Shown here: positions 36,343 to 44,771 of the stretch, piece by piece | How positions within the stretch are numbered: position 1 is the stretch's first letter | Layout: each line of letters starts with the position of its first letter | Source of the DNA: Clostridiaceae bacterium AM27-36LB | Lineage (GTDB): Bacteria; Bacillota; Clostridia; Lachnospirales; Lachnospiraceae | Assembly (NCBI GenBank): GCA_003480725.1 | Contig: QUJQ01000005.1 | Coordinates: 143,172 to 207,171, forward strand | Direction of reading: 5' to 3' | Length of the DNA stretch: 64,000 nucleotides | The notes under the pieces: model-generated | Told to the model about the DNA's origin: nothing | What the model saw: the letters and a program-made list of their open reading frames with translations, nothing else | Databases searched by the model: none | Position numbers and translations under genes: made by a program

Positions 36343-37426
36343 TTGTATCCTCCTTTGTCATTCGCTCCATTTCCAATTTTTCTGCCATTTCCGTCTGCAC
36401 CGTAGGGAATAAATGAGCATAGCGGTAAGTGATTTTCTCCGCTTCATGCCCCATGCGCTCCCCAATCGCCAACACCGAAAATCCCATGTCGATTAACAGA
36501 GAAACCGCACTATGACGAATATCATGCACACGAATCTTTTTCACTCCTGCCTGCTTCGCCCCTCGCTCCATCTCATGGTTGAGATAGGATTTCGTGACCG
36601 TAAACAACCGCTCGTCTGGCTGAATGTCGTAAAGCATTTTGATATATTCCCGTATTTCCTCACAGAGAAATGGCGGCATTTTGATTGTACGGTTACTCTT
36701 TTTTGTTTTCGGACTTGTGATAATATCCCGCCCTTTAGATCGGTGAAACGTCTTGCTGATTGTGACTGTCTGCTTCTGAAAATCAAAATCAGCCGGAGTG
36801 AGTGCCAGCAGTTCGCCGGAGCGGATTCCGCACCAGTAAAGCATTTCAAAGGCATAATAGGAACGGGGCTTATCCATCATGGCTTCGGAGAATTTCAGAT
36901 ATTCCTCTTTCGTCCAGAAGTCCATTTCTTTCGGAACCTCATTTCCCATTGTGCCGGCCCGCCTTGCCGGATTGTAGGGCAGGTTATAGAAGTTCACAGC
37001 ATGGTTGAAAATTGCTGTAAGCTGGGCGTGTATGGTTTTCAGATAATCCGCCGAATAAGGCTTCCCTTTCTCGTCCCGGTACGCCATGAGTTCATTCTGC
37101 CATGCGATAATGTCTTTTGCTTCAATCTCCGCTATCTTCCGATTTCCGAAATACGGTAAAATCTTTGTGCGGATTACATGGCTTTTGGATTCCCATGTGC
37201 TTTCCTTGACACGCTGTTTCTTGTCGGCTTCGTAAACCTCAAAGAAGCTGGCAAATGTCATATCCAGCTTTGCACCTTGTTTCAGCATGGCTTCATGTTC
37301 CCACGCCTGTGCTTCCCTCTTCGTAGCAAATCCTCGTTTCTGGGTCTGCTTCCGCTCCCCTTTCCAATTCGTGAAACGATAGATTACCCGCCACGTTCCT
37401 GTAGCATTGTCTTTGTATACAGCCAT
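36326..37426 (-). CDS. tyrosine recombinase / integrase of element B
   Basis: 366 residues. Arm-binding N-terminus MAVYKDNATGTWRVIYRFTN; catalytic residues in CGIRSGELLAL (Arg), RVHDIRHSAVSLL (His, Arg) and GHEAEKITYRYAHLFP (His, Tyr). Intact. It resembles the integrases of A and C through most of its length, consistent with a shared guaA target, but its element has its own arm repeats. Confidence 0.93.
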   Translation of the reverse strand: MAVYKDNATGTWRVIYRFTNWKGERKQTQKRGFATKREAQAWEHEAMLKQGAKLDMTFASFFEVYEADKKQRVKESTWESKSHVIRTKILPYFGNRKIAEIEAKDIIAWQNELMAYRDEKGKPYSADYLKTIHAQLTAIFNHAVNFYNLPYNPARRAGTMGNEVPKEMDFWTKEEYLKFSEAMMDKPRSYYAFEMLYWCGIRSGELLALTPADFDFQKQTVTISKTFHRSKGRDIITSPKTKKSNRTIKMPPFLCEEIREYIKMLYDIQPDERLFTVTKSYLNHEMERGAKQAGVKKIRVHDIRHSAVSLLIDMGFSVLAIGERMGHEAEKITYRYAHLFPTVQTEMAEKLEMERMTKEDTNGKNT

Positions 37427-37446
37427 TCAAATCATCTCCTTTCCGC

Positions 37447-37626
37447 TTAATCGCTGTAACAGACCTTTTTATGAAAAAATGTAGCGTTCACACGACCAGC
37501 CACCGTCAGATAGCCCTGTTTCTGTAATTCTGCGTTTAGTTCCCGCACAATCTGGTAGGCTTTTGACTTTGACACCCGCAGTTCCGCTGCCACTTCCTCC
37601 ACAGTCATAAATGATTTTTCTGCCAT
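37447..37626 (-). CDS. excisionase-type helix-turn-helix protein
   Basis: 59 residues: MAEKSFMTVEEVAAELRVSK, SKAYQIVRELNAELQKQGYL, TVAGRVNATFFHKKVCYSD. Same winged-helix layout as the excisionases of elements A and C and the same place, 20 bases before the integrase start. GAGAGGATAA precedes the ATG. Confidence 0.8.
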   Translation of the reverse strand: MAEKSFMTVEEVAAELRVSKSKAYQIVRELNAELQKQGYLTVAGRVNATFFHKKVCYSD

Positions 37627-37677
37627 TCAGTTATCCTCTCCTTTCTTTATTTAACTGTTTTTGTTTAGGTTATATCC

Positions 37678-37706
37678 ATGATACTAAATAAATTCCGTTA
37701 AGTCAA
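37678..37706 (-). promoter_or_regulatory. xis-int promoter of element B
   Basis: Minus-strand -35 TTGACT (complement of 37701-37706), 17-base spacer, -10 TATCAT (complement of 37678-37683). Several TTAAGT/ACTTAA units surround it (37697-37805), possible operators for the divergent regulator. The leader to xis is only about 45 bases. Confidence 0.6.
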
Positions 37707-37843
37707 GTGATTTGCAGAAAAATCTTAACTTTTTTTATTTAAGTTCCTCTTGCTATTCCTATTGCACAATGTTATACTAACTTCAACAGAAATGTTTAAG
37801 TCAAGAATGGTTGTATCACTATAACTACAACGGAGGTTTTATT

Positions 37844-38404
37844 ATGGCAATCGGCAAACGAATCCGCTTTTTCCGTAATCGGAAAGGCATGACGCAAAAG
37901 CAGTTAGGCGAAATCCTCGGTTTTCTCGGAAAGACCTCTGATGTCCGTATGGCACAGTATGAATCAGAAGCCAGAACGCCGAAGCAAGAGCTTGTAAAAG
38001 AAATGGCAAATATCTTTGATGTCAGCCCACGAGCAATCACAGTCCCGGAGATTGACAGCTATATCGGGCTTATGCACACACTTTTTGCGCTGGAAGATAT
38101 GTATGGACTGAAAATCGGAGAGATTGACGGGGAAGTGTGTCTGCGGCTGGACAAGTCCGACTGTTCCACCTATTCCTCCATGTTCAAAATGTTCCACGCA
38201 TGGCAGGAACAATCTGCCAAGCTGGAACGGGGCGAGATTAGCAGAGAAGAATACGACCAGTGGCGATACAAGTACCCAGAACTTGACACCTCTGGACATT
38301 GGGGGAGTGTTCCCTCGCAGGCGGTCAGTGATATGCTTGCCAAAGAATTTCAGGAAATCGAGAAAGAAGAAAAGAAAGCGTCTAAAAAGAAAAAGCAGAA
38401 ATAA
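37844..38404 (+). CDS. XRE family regulator of element B
   Basis: 186 residues from ATG 37844 (CGGAGG 7 bases upstream). N-terminal helix-turn-helix: RIRFFRNRKGMTQKQLGEIL ... VRMAQYESEARTPKQELVKE; the C-terminal domain has DSYIGLMHTLFALEDMYGLK and YPELDTSGHW, shared with the element A regulator. It ends in a Lys-rich tail. Divergent from xis-int; likely repressor of excision and mobilisation genes. Confidence 0.88.
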   Translation: MAIGKRIRFFRNRKGMTQKQLGEILGFLGKTSDVRMAQYESEARTPKQELVKEMANIFDVSPRAITVPEIDSYIGLMHTLFALEDMYGLKIGEIDGEVCLRLDKSDCSTYSSMFKMFHAWQEQSAKLERGEISREEYDQWRYKYPELDTSGHWGSVPSQAVSDMLAKEFQEIEKEEKKASKKKKQK

Positions 38405-38414
38405 GCATAAAAAG

Positions 38415-38461
38415 ACCTTGCCGATGTTCAGTTTCCATATCTGAAAATCAGCAAGGTTTTT
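38415..38461 (+). terminator. terminator after the element B regulator
   Basis: ACCTTGC (38415-38421) pairs with GCAAGGT (38451-38457), with inner CAG/CTG pairing, followed by TTTTCTC. It lies 11 bases after the regulator stop. Confidence 0.65.
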
Positions 38462-38504
38462 CTCTTATTGAAGTATTCTGTTATTCAGTGAGTGATACCC
38501 AAAA

Positions 38505-38523
38505 TGTTGCCAAATCGTTGCCA
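38505..38523. repeat. arm-type repeat, right end of B
   Basis: TGTTGCCAAATCGTTGCCA, two GTTGCCA units with the same spacing as the left-end copy. Confidence 0.65.
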
Positions 38524-38582
38524 AGGCTTAAACAAATTTGCTTGCAATCAGCATAAATAAAGGCTTTTTCAAGTTCATTTCA

Positions 38583-38594
38583 TCACTCAAACTC
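38583..38594. repeat. att core copy 2 (B/A junction)
   Basis: TCACTCAAACTC: the TCAAACTC half matches the guaA end exactly, the first four bases are diverged. The gene-free interval 38405-38812 holds the right end of B, this core and the left end of A. Confidence 0.7.
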
Positions 38595-38694
38595 TACAAA
38601 GACTAACGCTTTTTGTTTAGGAATTATTCTCTGTAATGTTTCTCGTTCTTTTGATTATTTGATATATCCATATTATCCTGCCTATACGAGCTAA

Positions 38695-38712
38695 TGTTAT
38701 CATTTTGTTATC
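38695..38712. repeat. arm-type repeat, left end of A
   Basis: TGTTATCATTTTGTTATC followed by an inverted TTGATAAC, 17 of 18 positions as in element D's left end. Confidence 0.65.
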
Positions 38713-38812
38713 GGCATTGATAACACCTACTCGATAACTGTGGATAATAACTATATGTAGCATGTCAAATTATAAGCTATTTTGCTTAGAGATTCAACAC
38801 AAAACTGAAATT

Positions 38813-39310
38813 TTACTTTTCCTTATATTCATCTGGTATTGCTATTTGAAATGTTTCACACAACAGCATCACATCATGCACATCATTTTTATCGTGTTCA
38901 TATCCCAAATGAAGCATTACCTGACTCAATGGTTCAATACAAGAAACAGTTATATCTCCAACTTTTCCAATACCGGAAAAAGTTTTTGATGGAAATATAT
39001 CTCCCTCATAAACAATTCCGTCATCTGTAAATTCAAAACAATGTAAATCAATGATTCTTTGTTTATCATCTTTCCAGACAGTATGACCATCCGTTGTATA
39101 ATCAGTATTTACTTCCTCAAATCCATGCTGCTTAATCACATAAATATAATCATGATAATGTTTCAGTTCAACAAACAAATCAATATCATTGTGTATTCTT
39201 GATTCTCTTTTAAGAAGTGCATCAACACCCCATCCGCCATCTAAATATACTTTAATTTCGTTTTGCAAAGCATATTTTATAATTTCACATGCATCTTCTG
39301 TACGTACCAT
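38813..39310 (-). CDS. lincosamide nucleotidyltransferase family protein (Lnu-like)
   Basis: 165 residues. VYLDGGWGVDALLKRESRIH and NDIDLFVE give the GGWGxDAL plus D-x-D nucleotidyltransferase signature of the short (about 160-170 residue) Lnu enzymes, which adenylylate lincomycin and clindamycin. GGAGG stands 7 bases before the ATG. It is 85 bases downstream of the ABC-F gene on the same strand, so both may respond to one attenuator. The exact Lnu type cannot be told by eye. Confidence 0.75.
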   Translation of the reverse strand: MVRTEDACEIIKYALQNEIKVYLDGGWGVDALLKRESRIHNDIDLFVELKHYHDYIYVIKQHGFEEVNTDYTTDGHTVWKDDKQRIIDLHCFEFTDDGIVYEGDIFPSKTFSGIGKVGDITVSCIEPLSQVMLHLGYEHDKNDVHDVMLLCETFQIAIPDEYKEK

Positions 39311-39394
39311 AATCTATCCTCCAAATTCAAATCTTTGTATGCTTTCCAACTCACTAAAAGCCTGAAATTTGTCAGTCTTTCATCCTTTTTGTTA

Positions 39395-40939
39395 TCAATC
39401 ACCAATTAGCTGTAATCCATTAGGATTTAGCTGATATATTTTATCGCACACCTCTTCAATATACTTTCTATCGTGAGAAATGCTAATGACAGCCCCCGGA
39501 AATTCTCGGAGCATTTTTCTTATTACCGGACCGGACAATGGTGAAAAATTTCTTGTCGGTTCATCCAGAATAAGAACATTTGCACCACTTAAGCTCATCC
39601 TCAAGAGAAGCACTTTCGCCTTTTGTCCGCCTGATAACTCCCGAATCGGATGCTCCATTTCATCTGGTGTGTATTTAAGTGAACCAAGGTATGTTCTAAT
39701 TCTTGTACGCTCTTCTTTATCTCCTGTTTTATCAAGGTAATCAACCGGTGTAACATCCAAATCCAGCAGGTCTTCATAAGTTTGAGGCATATATTCTGCT
39801 TTAATGTCATTCCGATTTAGGAGTTCTTCCGCTATCTTTTTTAGAAGAGTCGTTTTTCCTGCCCCGTTGGCTCCTATCATACAGATTTTTTCTGAACCTT
39901 TTATTTTTAAATGAATTCCTTCTGCTAAAATTCTTTTGCCATCCGGAGTCACAAGCTTTGAAAGTTCATATTCTATGACCGTTTTTCCTGCGGGAATGTG
40001 TGAGTTTTCATCCCCTAATTTGACAAAGATTGCTTCTTCCTGTTCCGGCATCTGAGTCATATTTTCATCTTCTTTTTCAAATCTTCGTTCCATTGCCTTA
40101 ACCGTATGCATTTTGTCCTTTAAGTTTTTGGCAACAGACGGTGCTTGTCTGGTACAACTTCTTAATGCACCTTGTACACTCTGCATAACTCTTTGATATT
40201 TTTCATCGCGAATCTTTTTCTCCCTACGGTCACTCAGTGCCCGCTGTTTTTGGATTTCAAATTTATGAAGCCGTTCTTCCACATAGCGTCTATAGGGAAG
40301 CTTTGCCACGGTATATCTCGCCTTTGTTTTTCGTATAATCTGCTCGATATGTATCACCATGTTGGCAGTACGCTCTATCAGCGTTTCATCGTGTGAAATA
40401 AAAAGCACAATGTGCTTCCAGTCATTTATGATTTTTTCCAGTAATGTAAGCGTCGCAATGTCGATGTCATTGGAAGGTTCGTCCAACAACAGCACAGAAA
40501 CATCGCGAATGAAAAGCCTCATAAGTTGTGTCTTGACTTTTTCGCCTCCTGAAAGACTACCCATTGTCTGGTTACTGTAGAAAAAATCATTTTTCATTCC
40601 AAATTTTCCCGCAATAACAGACAATTCTTTAGGCGTTTTCTCCCAGAATATTTCCTCTTCAGAAAAATATTCGTATATTGTTTTTTCCTTATCTTCATCG
40701 AGCATCTCCTGCGGAAGATAACCAAGACGTTCGTGTCCCATTATCCTTTCCCCATCTGCTTCTATATAGTTTTCTACAAGCGACGGATTGTATATCCACT
40801 TCATTAATGTCGATTTCCCATTTCCCTCTTCTCCAATAATAACTGCCTTATCTCCATCATTTAGCACAAGGTTGAAATCATTAAGAATTATTCTCAGGTC
40901 TTTTTTATGTGTTAAATTTAATTTTTTTATCTGCAACAT
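39395..40939 (-). CDS. ABC-F ATPase, probable antibiotic ribosome-protection protein
   Basis: 514 residues from ATG 40939 (AAGGAG 8 bases upstream). Two ATPase domains and no membrane segments: GEEGNGKST (36-44) with SLSGGEKVKTQL and VLLLDEPSNDIDI; then GANGAGKTT (about 355) with ELSGGQKAKVLL and LILDEPTRNFSPLSG. The charged linker between them (about 195-280) is the region that reaches the peptidyl-transferase centre in ARE ABC-F proteins. An attenuator, a leader peptide and a neighbouring lnu gene point to lincosamide, pleuromutilin or streptogramin resistance. Confidence 0.85.
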   Translation of the reverse strand: MLQIKKLNLTHKKDLRIILNDFNLVLNDGDKAVIIGEEGNGKSTLMKWIYNPSLVENYIEADGERIMGHERLGYLPQEMLDEDKEKTIYEYFSEEEIFWEKTPKELSVIAGKFGMKNDFFYSNQTMGSLSGGEKVKTQLMRLFIRDVSVLLLDEPSNDIDIATLTLLEKIINDWKHIVLFISHDETLIERTANMVIHIEQIIRKTKARYTVAKLPYRRYVEERLHKFEIQKQRALSDRREKKIRDEKYQRVMQSVQGALRSCTRQAPSVAKNLKDKMHTVKAMERRFEKEDENMTQMPEQEEAIFVKLGDENSHIPAGKTVIEYELSKLVTPDGKRILAEGIHLKIKGSEKICMIGANGAGKTTLLKKIAEELLNRNDIKAEYMPQTYEDLLDLDVTPVDYLDKTGDKEERTRIRTYLGSLKYTPDEMEHPIRELSGGQKAKVLLLRMSLSGANVLILDEPTRNFSPLSGPVIRKMLREFPGAVISISHDRKYIEEVCDKIYQLNPNGLQLIGD

Positions 40940-40988
40940 TAAAGTTTCTCCTTTTCGAAGTCTGAGCCAATTATTATTTTGAACACAC

Positions 40989-41026
40989 AAAAACGAGTCT
41001 TTTTTGCATACGCAAAAATAGACTCG
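40989..41026 (-). terminator. attenuator terminator upstream of the ABC-F gene
   Basis: CGAGTC (41021-41026 complement) and GACTCG (40994-40999 complement), with additional TTTTTGC/GCAAAAA pairing inside, form a stable stem followed by TTTTTG on the minus strand. It lies 50 bases before the ABC-F start inside a 280-base leader, as expected of drug-responsive attenuation. Confidence 0.75.
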
Positions 41027-41159
41027 CTAAATAGCCCCTTATTTCTTTTCCAAAAGGAAAACAAAGGAAATGCCTCTTGCGATAATCCAACTTAAGCGTA
41101 CACAAAACAAACCTATTCTCTACAGGCTCAATAACTATATGTGTCTTACTTAAATCAAA

Positions 41160-41174
41160 TTATCTATTAATCAT
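41160..41174 (-). CDS. candidate leader peptide MINR
   Basis: An ATG with AAGGTGAGGAA immediately upstream encodes Met-Ile-Asn-Arg-stop. It stands near the start of the leader, about 45 bases after the promoter and 140 before the attenuator hairpin. Short peptides at this place sense ribosome stalling in other ABC-F and erm leaders. The strong ribosome site supports it; translation is unproven. Confidence 0.5.
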   Translation of the reverse strand: MINR

Positions 41175-41218
41175 TTCCTCACCTTACACAAAATGTGCCT
41201 TTCTTTCTTCTAATGGCA

Positions 41219-41247
41219 ATACTATCATACTGTATTTTTTGTGTCAA
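41219..41247 (-). promoter_or_regulatory. promoter of the ABC-F/lnu transcript
   Basis: Minus-strand -35 TTGACA (complement of 41242-41247), 17-base spacer and -10 TAGTAT (complement of 41219-41224). It gives a leader of about 270 bases before the ABC-F start, with no other gene in the interval 40940-41392. Confidence 0.7.
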
Positions 41248-41392
41248 TACATTTCACCTTATGGAAGTGCAAATTAAAATTTTCACTTCCTAATTATACA
41301 TCCAACCATTACGAAATTCAATCTTTCACAACCTCTTTACAACCACAACCACAGCACTCCAGCAAACGCAGGAGCACCATACCGTAAAACGC

Positions 41393-41770
41393 TTATGTGT
41401 AAATCAACTCCGTTCCTACAACTTCCCTCACACAAGCCTGAATATTATTCATTCTTCCAATCCATTCGTAGGGATTATCTTTCTTTAATTGTTCCGTCAC
41501 ATCTTGTCTGTCGGCATATTCCTTTACCAGTCGAAGAAACATATCCTCTGCTTGCTTATCGACTTCTGCAAGATAACTATGCAGCTTTCCGCTTGTCAGC
41601 AGGTTCATATATAACACTTTATAGTGTTCCTTTAAATGCCTTGCATGTCGTTTCCCCCATAAACCAATCGGCTCTATTTCTTCTTCGGCTGGTACTGTGA
41701 TGTTCGGCAATAAATAATCACCCACCTGTCTATAAGTTCCGCCCATTTCTTCAAAAATTGTCTTTGTCAT
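41393..41770 (-). CDS. TnpV family transposon-associated protein
   Basis: 125 residues: MTKTIFEEMGGTYRQVGDYL, LPNITVPAEEE, RHARHLKEHYKVLYMNLLTS and WIGRMNNIQACVREVVGTEL. Intact member of the TnpV family found in many Firmicutes mobile elements; its role is not established. It follows the relaxase gene. Truncated and frameshifted relatives lie in elements D and C. Confidence 0.8.
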   Translation of the reverse strand: MTKTIFEEMGGTYRQVGDYLLPNITVPAEEEIEPIGLWGKRHARHLKEHYKVLYMNLLTSGKLHSYLAEVDKQAEDMFLRLVKEYADRQDVTEQLKKDNPYEWIGRMNNIQACVREVVGTELIYT

Positions 41771-41796
41771 TTTCCTTTTCCTCCTGTGATTTTTGT

Positions 41797-42957
41797 CTAT
41801 CGTGATCGTGTATTATCACGCTTGCGACCTTTAACTGTTCTTGCCTGCTCCAACAAATCATCTATCTGTTTGCGACCAAAAACCTTACGGAGCAGGCTGT
41901 AATCTTTATTTTCTGCTTTTAGGATTTTGTTTTCTTCGGTCAATCTTTCATTGACTTTCTCCAAACGCTGATTGGTGCGGTATAACTGTGCATTCGCTGT
42001 ATTCAGCCTATGATAGTTGTCCCACCCCTCAAAGCAGCGGGCAAGCACCGTTTTGACAAGTTGCTTCAATTTCCTTACAACCGGCTCTGCCATTTTGGTT
42101 TTATATGCCTTTGCAGTCATAAATTTCTCTGGTTCTGGCAACTGATATTTCGGTGCAGTATCAAGCTCTATTTCAAGATTTGACAGCTCGTCTTTTGCCT
42201 TATCATAGTTCAATACTCGTTCCGACAACACATCAAATTCAATCTGTTTCTGCTCGATTTTCGCACCTAATGCCGCCACTTCTTTTTCTCTTTCCTGCTT
42301 TTTATAATCCAAAACAGAAAGATGTTTTTCGTGTGTGCCTAAATGTTCCCACTCAATCCCATAACGTTCCATCACCGCCGCAAGCTGTTCTTTTTCGGAC
42401 TGTATCCATTGCGACCACTCCGTATCGCCACGACTGCCGCCCTTAAAACCTTGCGTTGCAAGAGCCTGCTTTAGTGACACTCTTGTATCAAGTCCACGCT
42501 TGCTGCCTGTGGTAAAAGGTACAAAATCTATGTGCAGATGTGGTGTAGCTTCATCCATATGCAGATGAGCCGAGAACACCCGAAGCTGTGGATTTCGCTC
42601 CTGAAAACCCTGATAGTATTCATCTAAAATCTGCTTTGCCAGTTCTCCGTTTTCCGTATCGGCGTTCATATTTCCCTTACCGCCCACCTGTAAAATGATT
42701 TCGTGGAACGGTTTTTCCTGCTTGGAACTTCGGATTTTTTCATAATAATCTTTTATCTTTCGGTCTGACCTTATCTGCTTGGCATTGTATCTTTCCAATG
42801 CTTCATCAAACAATTCGTGATAAACTGTCTTTATATTTTCATTGCAGTAGTCGATATTGAGATGAGTACGAGTTCCGTCTACATTTTCTGCTCGGAACTT
42901 TCGGCTATTGTGATTGACCGAGCCTTTACCGACCATTGCACTTATCGTTCTCTGCAT
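41797..42957 (-). CDS. MobV family relaxase (Pre/Mob)
   Basis: 386 residues from ATG 42957 (GGGAGATG upstream). HLHMDEATPHLHIDFVPFTT at 131-150 is the MobV catalytic and metal motif; N-terminal GSVNHNSRKF is shared with the element B enzyme. The C-terminal part is coiled coil, then KAENKDYSLLRKVFGRKQID and a basic end. It should nick the candidate oriT 40-80 bases upstream and be mobilised by a helper conjugative system. Confidence 0.92.
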   Translation of the reverse strand: MQRTISAMVGKGSVNHNSRKFRAENVDGTRTHLNIDYCNENIKTVYHELFDEALERYNAKQIRSDRKIKDYYEKIRSSKQEKPFHEIILQVGGKGNMNADTENGELAKQILDEYYQGFQERNPQLRVFSAHLHMDEATPHLHIDFVPFTTGSKRGLDTRVSLKQALATQGFKGGSRGDTEWSQWIQSEKEQLAAVMERYGIEWEHLGTHEKHLSVLDYKKQEREKEVAALGAKIEQKQIEFDVLSERVLNYDKAKDELSNLEIELDTAPKYQLPEPEKFMTAKAYKTKMAEPVVRKLKQLVKTVLARCFEGWDNYHRLNTANAQLYRTNQRLEKVNERLTEENKILKAENKDYSLLRKVFGRKQIDDLLEQARTVKGRKRDNTRSR

Positions 42958-42994
42958 TTTTTCATCTCCCATCTGTAAATTTCAACATTCTCAG

Positions 42995-43037
42995 GTTTTG
43001 TTACTTTTGTCAAAAGTAACGCAAAAGCACTTTTGAC
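42995..43037. other. candidate oriT of element A
   Basis: TTTTGTTACTTTTGTCAAAA then GTAACGCAAAAGCACTTTTG, the same stem and flank as in elements B and C. To its right are GC-rich hairpins (for example GTGTGCCGGTGGCACAC around 43109-43125). Confidence 0.55.
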
Positions 43038-43210
43038 GGGTACACCCATCAAAAATGCGACCTGTAAACAGGTTTTGCGTTCTCCGAAGGCTCTCCGAGG
43101 GGTGAGCGTGTGCCGGTGGCACACACGCCTGCGAACCGACCGAGCCAGCAGGCGAGACCAAAGAGCCGCCTTTGAAAAGGCACTCTCTGCACACTCCCCT
43201 AAACTTTATC

Positions 43211-43298
43211 CGGTGTCAAAGTGTGACGATGGTGACAATGTTTTTCACAGCGTGCTGCTCTCAAAAACATTGACACCTTTGACACCGTTTGTCACGCC
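43211..43298. repeat. iteron-like GTGTCA/TTGACAC cluster downstream of repA (A)
   Basis: GGTGTCAAAG, TGTGACGATG and GGTGACAATG, then after a 17-base gap AACATTGACACC, TTTGACACC and TTTGTCACG. The two halves also form a 15-bp near-perfect stem (43231-43282). The position next to the RepA-like gene matches element B, but the repeat unit is different, as expected of a replicon-specific origin. Confidence 0.5.
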
Positions 43299-44446
43299 GT
43301 CTGCTCGGTTTCTTTCCAAAGTGAAACCTTTCTTCCGTCGTGTGTGCGGCTGTTCTGATAACGGATACCGTAATCACGAAACAGCCTGCTTGCGTTGATA
43401 CTGAGCCTTAAAGAAAGTACATTCGGCTTTATATCCACCGCAAGCCTTTCGCAAAGTTCCGAAGCAGTTCCTTCCCATCTGTCACTTTCCGAAAAGAGCG
43501 TATCCGCTATCTTCTCAAGCAGAGGTTCGGGCGGTTCTTTCCACATCTCCGTTTCCGATTTTGCAAAGTTCCACACCAATCGCTCGCTGTCCCTTACAAG
43601 ATGGATTTTCATATCCTGCTGGTCTCTGCCAGCAACATCAAGTGTGGCATTGTTGGAAGTACGCTTGTCCTTACTGAGAACAAATGCACCGTCTGCCGCA
43701 CCCATCAGACCATTCGTGCCTGAAATCATATCGAATATATCTTCCGATTTTTGTTTGCGTGTATGATGAACAATAAGCATTGAAACCTTGTAACTGTCTG
43801 CCAACGCTTTCAGCCTTGCCACAACATCATAATCACTTGCGTAGCTGTAATCTGCTCCGCCTGCTTCACGCACACGCTTTAAGGTGTCTATGATAATCAA
43901 ACCTGTGTCTGGGTGTTCCCTCATAAACCCTCTTATCTGTTCTTCCAGTCCGCCATTGACCGTTTTACATTCCGTTGCGAAATACAGATTGCCTGTCTCC
44001 TTTGCACCGAACATCTGAAACAATCGCTTCTGCAAACGTGGGTAATCATCTTCAAGGGCAAAATAAAGCACCGTTGCCTTACGCACCTTATACTCCCAAA
44101 GCGGTGTGCCTGTGCTGATATGATAGGCAAGCTGTGCCATCATAAAGCTCTTTCCCACTTTCGGGGAACCTACGAAAAGGTAAGTTCCCCTTTGGAGCAG
44201 ACCGTCGATAAGTGGTGTCTGAACCTCAAACACCGTATCATACAGCGTTGTCATTGATACTGTTTTCAGATAGGAAGGGTCTAACTGTCTGAGTATTTCC
44301 CTTTGCATTTCTTCAAAAGATTGCTCGTACCCCTTGAAATCCGTATCCTGATTGACTATACTATTGTCAGTACATTTGGAAAGTGACTGTTCCGCATCTG
44401 TTGCCGCAGATACATTTGGAATAGTCATTTCTTTTTTATTCTCCAT
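43292..44446 (-). CDS. RepA-like hexameric ATPase/helicase
   Basis: 384 residues from ATG 44446 (GGAGAGG 6 bases upstream). TYLFVGSPKVGKSFMMAQLA (P-loop), LYFALEDDYPRLQKRLFQMF, LIIIDTLKRVREAGGADYSY (Walker B), LIVHHTRKQKSEDIFDMISG and GTNGLMGAADGAF match the element B protein over most of its length. RecA-fold replicative helicase of the plasmid RepA type. Start overlaps the mobC 3' end by 11 bases. Confidence 0.85.
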   Translation of the reverse strand: MENKKEMTIPNVSAATDAEQSLSKCTDNSIVNQDTDFKGYEQSFEEMQREILRQLDPSYLKTVSMTTLYDTVFEVQTPLIDGLLQRGTYLFVGSPKVGKSFMMAQLAYHISTGTPLWEYKVRKATVLYFALEDDYPRLQKRLFQMFGAKETGNLYFATECKTVNGGLEEQIRGFMREHPDTGLIIIDTLKRVREAGGADYSYASDYDVVARLKALADSYKVSMLIVHHTRKQKSEDIFDMISGTNGLMGAADGAFVLSKDKRTSNNATLDVAGRDQQDMKIHLVRDSERLVWNFAKSETEMWKEPPEPLLEKIADTLFSESDRWEGTASELCERLAVDIKPNVLSLRLSINASRLFRDYGIRYQNSRTHDGRKVSLWKETEQTA

Positions 44447-44771
44447 TCGCATCCTCTCCTTTCAAACCGCCGAGAATAATGGAAATCAGTTCTATTACAC
44501 TCAGCAGTTCATCATCCACACCTTTTCCTGCTTCAATCCTTTTCAGTTCCGCAAGGACTGTGGCAAATTCCGTTTTCAACGCCTTATACACTCTCGGATT
44601 GCCCTGTACCACCACATCCTGATTTAAGCAACGGCGGTAACAATACTCCTGTTTTGGCAATCCTGATAGAGCTACAGCTCTGTTAATGAGTTCGTTTTCT
44701 TCGGGCGATACTCGAAACCCTACTGTGATATTCCTCCAACGATTTTTGTTATCTCTGTTCTTAGCTGACAT
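44436..44771 (-). CDS. MobC family mobilisation protein
   Basis: 111 residues from ATG 44771 (GGAG 9 bases upstream). RWRNITVGFRVSPEENELIN and RAVALSGLPKQEYCYRRCLN form the DNA-binding part; YKALKTEFATVLAELKRIEA is the C-terminal helix. It overlaps the integrase 3' end and the RepA-like start, as in element B. Confidence 0.87.
   Translation of the reverse strand: MSAKNRDNKNRWRNITVGFRVSPEENELINRAVALSGLPKQEYCYRRCLNQDVVVQGNPRVYKALKTEFATVLAELKRIEAGKGVDDELLSVIELISIILGGLKGEDANGE

Larger units (their letters stand above)
29637..38594. mobile_element. element B: mobilisable integrative element with metallophosphoesterase cargo
   Basis: About 9.0 kb between att copies 3 and 2. Backbone: XRE regulator divergent from xis-int-mobC-repA, two small genes, candidate oriT and MobV relaxase. 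Cargo is a single 892-residue metallophosphoesterase at the left end. Arm repeats at both ends are of a TTGCCA type not seen in the other elements. The backbone is more GC-rich than the cargo. Confidence 0.85.
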
